A DNA stretch of 6,020 nt, from positions 1 to 6,020 of the forward strand of contig JAKIUD010000113.1 of the NCBI GenBank assembly GCA_021647765.1, written 5' to 3'. Under the pieces are notes generated by a model that was given only the letters and a program-made list of their open reading frames with translations, was not told the origin of the DNA and ran no database searches. Shown piece after piece: positions 5,199 to 6,020 of this stretch (its first letter is position 1; each line of letters starts with the position of its first letter). Both the position numbers and the translations under genes were made by a program. Source of the stretch: Desulfuromusa sp. (GTDB lineage: Bacteria > Desulfobacterota > Desulfuromonadia > Desulfuromonadales > Geopsychrobacteraceae).

Positions 5199-6020
5199 TT
5201 AGTCAATCTGATCAAGAAATTTTTTAAGCAAAGGAATATATTTCTCCGGCTCGACCAGAAATGAGTCATGACCATAATCTGAATCGATTAAATGGTAGTC
5301 GACTGTTTTGTTCTGCCGTTGCAGTTCGGTGACCAGTTCTTCGGTTTGCTGAGGTGGATAAAGCCAGTCGGAAGTGAACGCGAACCAGAGCGATGGACAA
5401 TTGATTTGATCCAGAGCTTCACTCAGGGAATCGAAGTTCCAGGCAACATCGTAGAGATCGAGAGCTTTCGCTAGATAGAGGAAGGAGTTAGTGTCAAATT
5501 GGTCAACGAAATTTTTACCGTTGTAATCGAGGTAGCGCTCAATTTCAAACTTGCCGAAAAAATCGAACATCCCGTCACGTACAGAAAAACGCCGCTCAAA
5601 TTTTAACTGCATCGATGTATCTGATAAAAATGAAATGTGCCCCACCGCACGTGCCAGAGCCAATCCATCTGCCGGGGGATGTTCCGCTTGGTAGTTCCCT
5701 TTTTTCCATAATGGATCATTGTAAACTGCTTGCCGTGCCAAGGCGTTCAGGGAAATCGCCATAGGTGAAGTGCGTCCAGTACCGGCGATGGGGACAATCG
5801 AGCGAACCATCTCTGGAAAATGGATTGCCCATTCGATGGCCTGCATCGCTCCCATGGAGCCACCAACGATCGACAATAATGATTTAATTCCAAGGTGATC
5901 GAGTAACAGCTTTTGGGCACGAACCATATCTCGTACCATAAGAACTGGAAAGTTGAGGCGGTAGGGACGCTTGGTGCGGGGGTTGATACTGGTTGGCCCG
6001 GTAGAGACGTTCCATGAACC
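5199..6020 (-). CDS. metX: Homoserine O-acyltransferase (MetX type), 5' part missing
   Basis: The C-terminal 273 residues are visible and the frame continues past the right edge. The first in-window ATG (5939) is internal, because the 27 codons before it encode the conserved MetX segment STGPTSINPRTKRPY...FPVL. MetX enzymes are alpha/beta hydrolases that transfer an acyl group (usually acetyl from acetyl-CoA) to the hydroxyl of homoserine, the committed step of methionine synthesis. The catalytic nucleophile is the Ser in GGSMGAMQA (visible residue 55, codon 5858-5856). The acid is the Asp of TSDWLYPPQQ, and the histidine is in SDYGHDSFL. Family length is about 350-380 residues, so roughly 80-100 are missing. 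Acetyl versus succinyl donor preference cannot be settled by eye. The stop TAA at 5201-5199 faces the small plus-strand gene; no metW follows, although metX and metW are often adjacent. No regulatory sequence is visible because the start lies outside. Confidence 0.93.
   Translation of the reverse strand, partial: GSWNVSTGPTSINPRTKRPYRLNFPVLMVRDMVRAQKLLLDHLGIKSLLSIVGGSMGAMQAIEWAIHFPEMVRSIVPIAGTGRTSPMAISLNALARQAVYNDPLWKKGNYQAEHPPADGLALARAVGHISFLSDTSMQLKFERRFSVRDGMFDFFGKFEIERYLDYNGKNFVDQFDTNSFLYLAKALDLYDVAWNFDSLSEALDQINCPSLWFAFTSDWLYPPQQTEELVTELQRQNKTVDYHLIDSDYGHDSFLVEPEKYIPLLKKFLDQID

Overview
This is a compact, ordinary-looking chromosomal segment, mid-40s % GC by eye. It probably comes from a Desulfuromonadia-type bacterium (Geobacter / Desulfuromonas / Pelobacter relatives, formerly Deltaproteobacteria). 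That assignment is an inference. It rests on the resemblance of the divergent second EF-G, the large uncharacterised protein and the small four-cysteine protein to proteins I associate with that group, plus a MetX-type homoserine acyltransferase. No mobile element, CRISPR array, rRNA or tRNA gene is visible.

Layout, right to left. The right edge (5199-6020, minus strand) holds most of metX, cut by the window end. It converges on a 55-codon plus-strand gene (4972-5139) encoding a small protein with four cysteines and a C-terminal QLDLF pentapeptide. A perfect 10-bp stem-loop lies between the two stop codons. A 120-bp divergent intergenic region (4852-4971) with three neighbouring inverted repeats separates the small gene from a minus-strand gene cluster. 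That cluster reads: a PhnP-like metallo-beta-lactamase-fold hydrolase (4063-4851), a 602-aa protein of unknown function (2238-4046), an elongation factor G paralogue (155-2221), and the first 35 codons of a probable acyl-CoA synthetase (1-105). The gaps are 16, 16 and 49 nt, so the four genes are probably one transcript.

The functional logic is only partly visible. The EF-G paralogue has intact GTPase motifs and domain V, but its domain IV (the part that enters the ribosomal A site) is strongly rewritten, including the position of the conserved tip histidine. It may therefore not be the main translocase. The 602-aa protein is tightly linked to it and has no recognisable enzymatic motif. The leads most worth checking are the small cysteine protein with its clamp-binding-like tail, the altered EF-G, and the start-stop overlap chain joining the hydrolase gene to the 602-aa gene. 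I see no clear evidence of a new defence or mobile system here.
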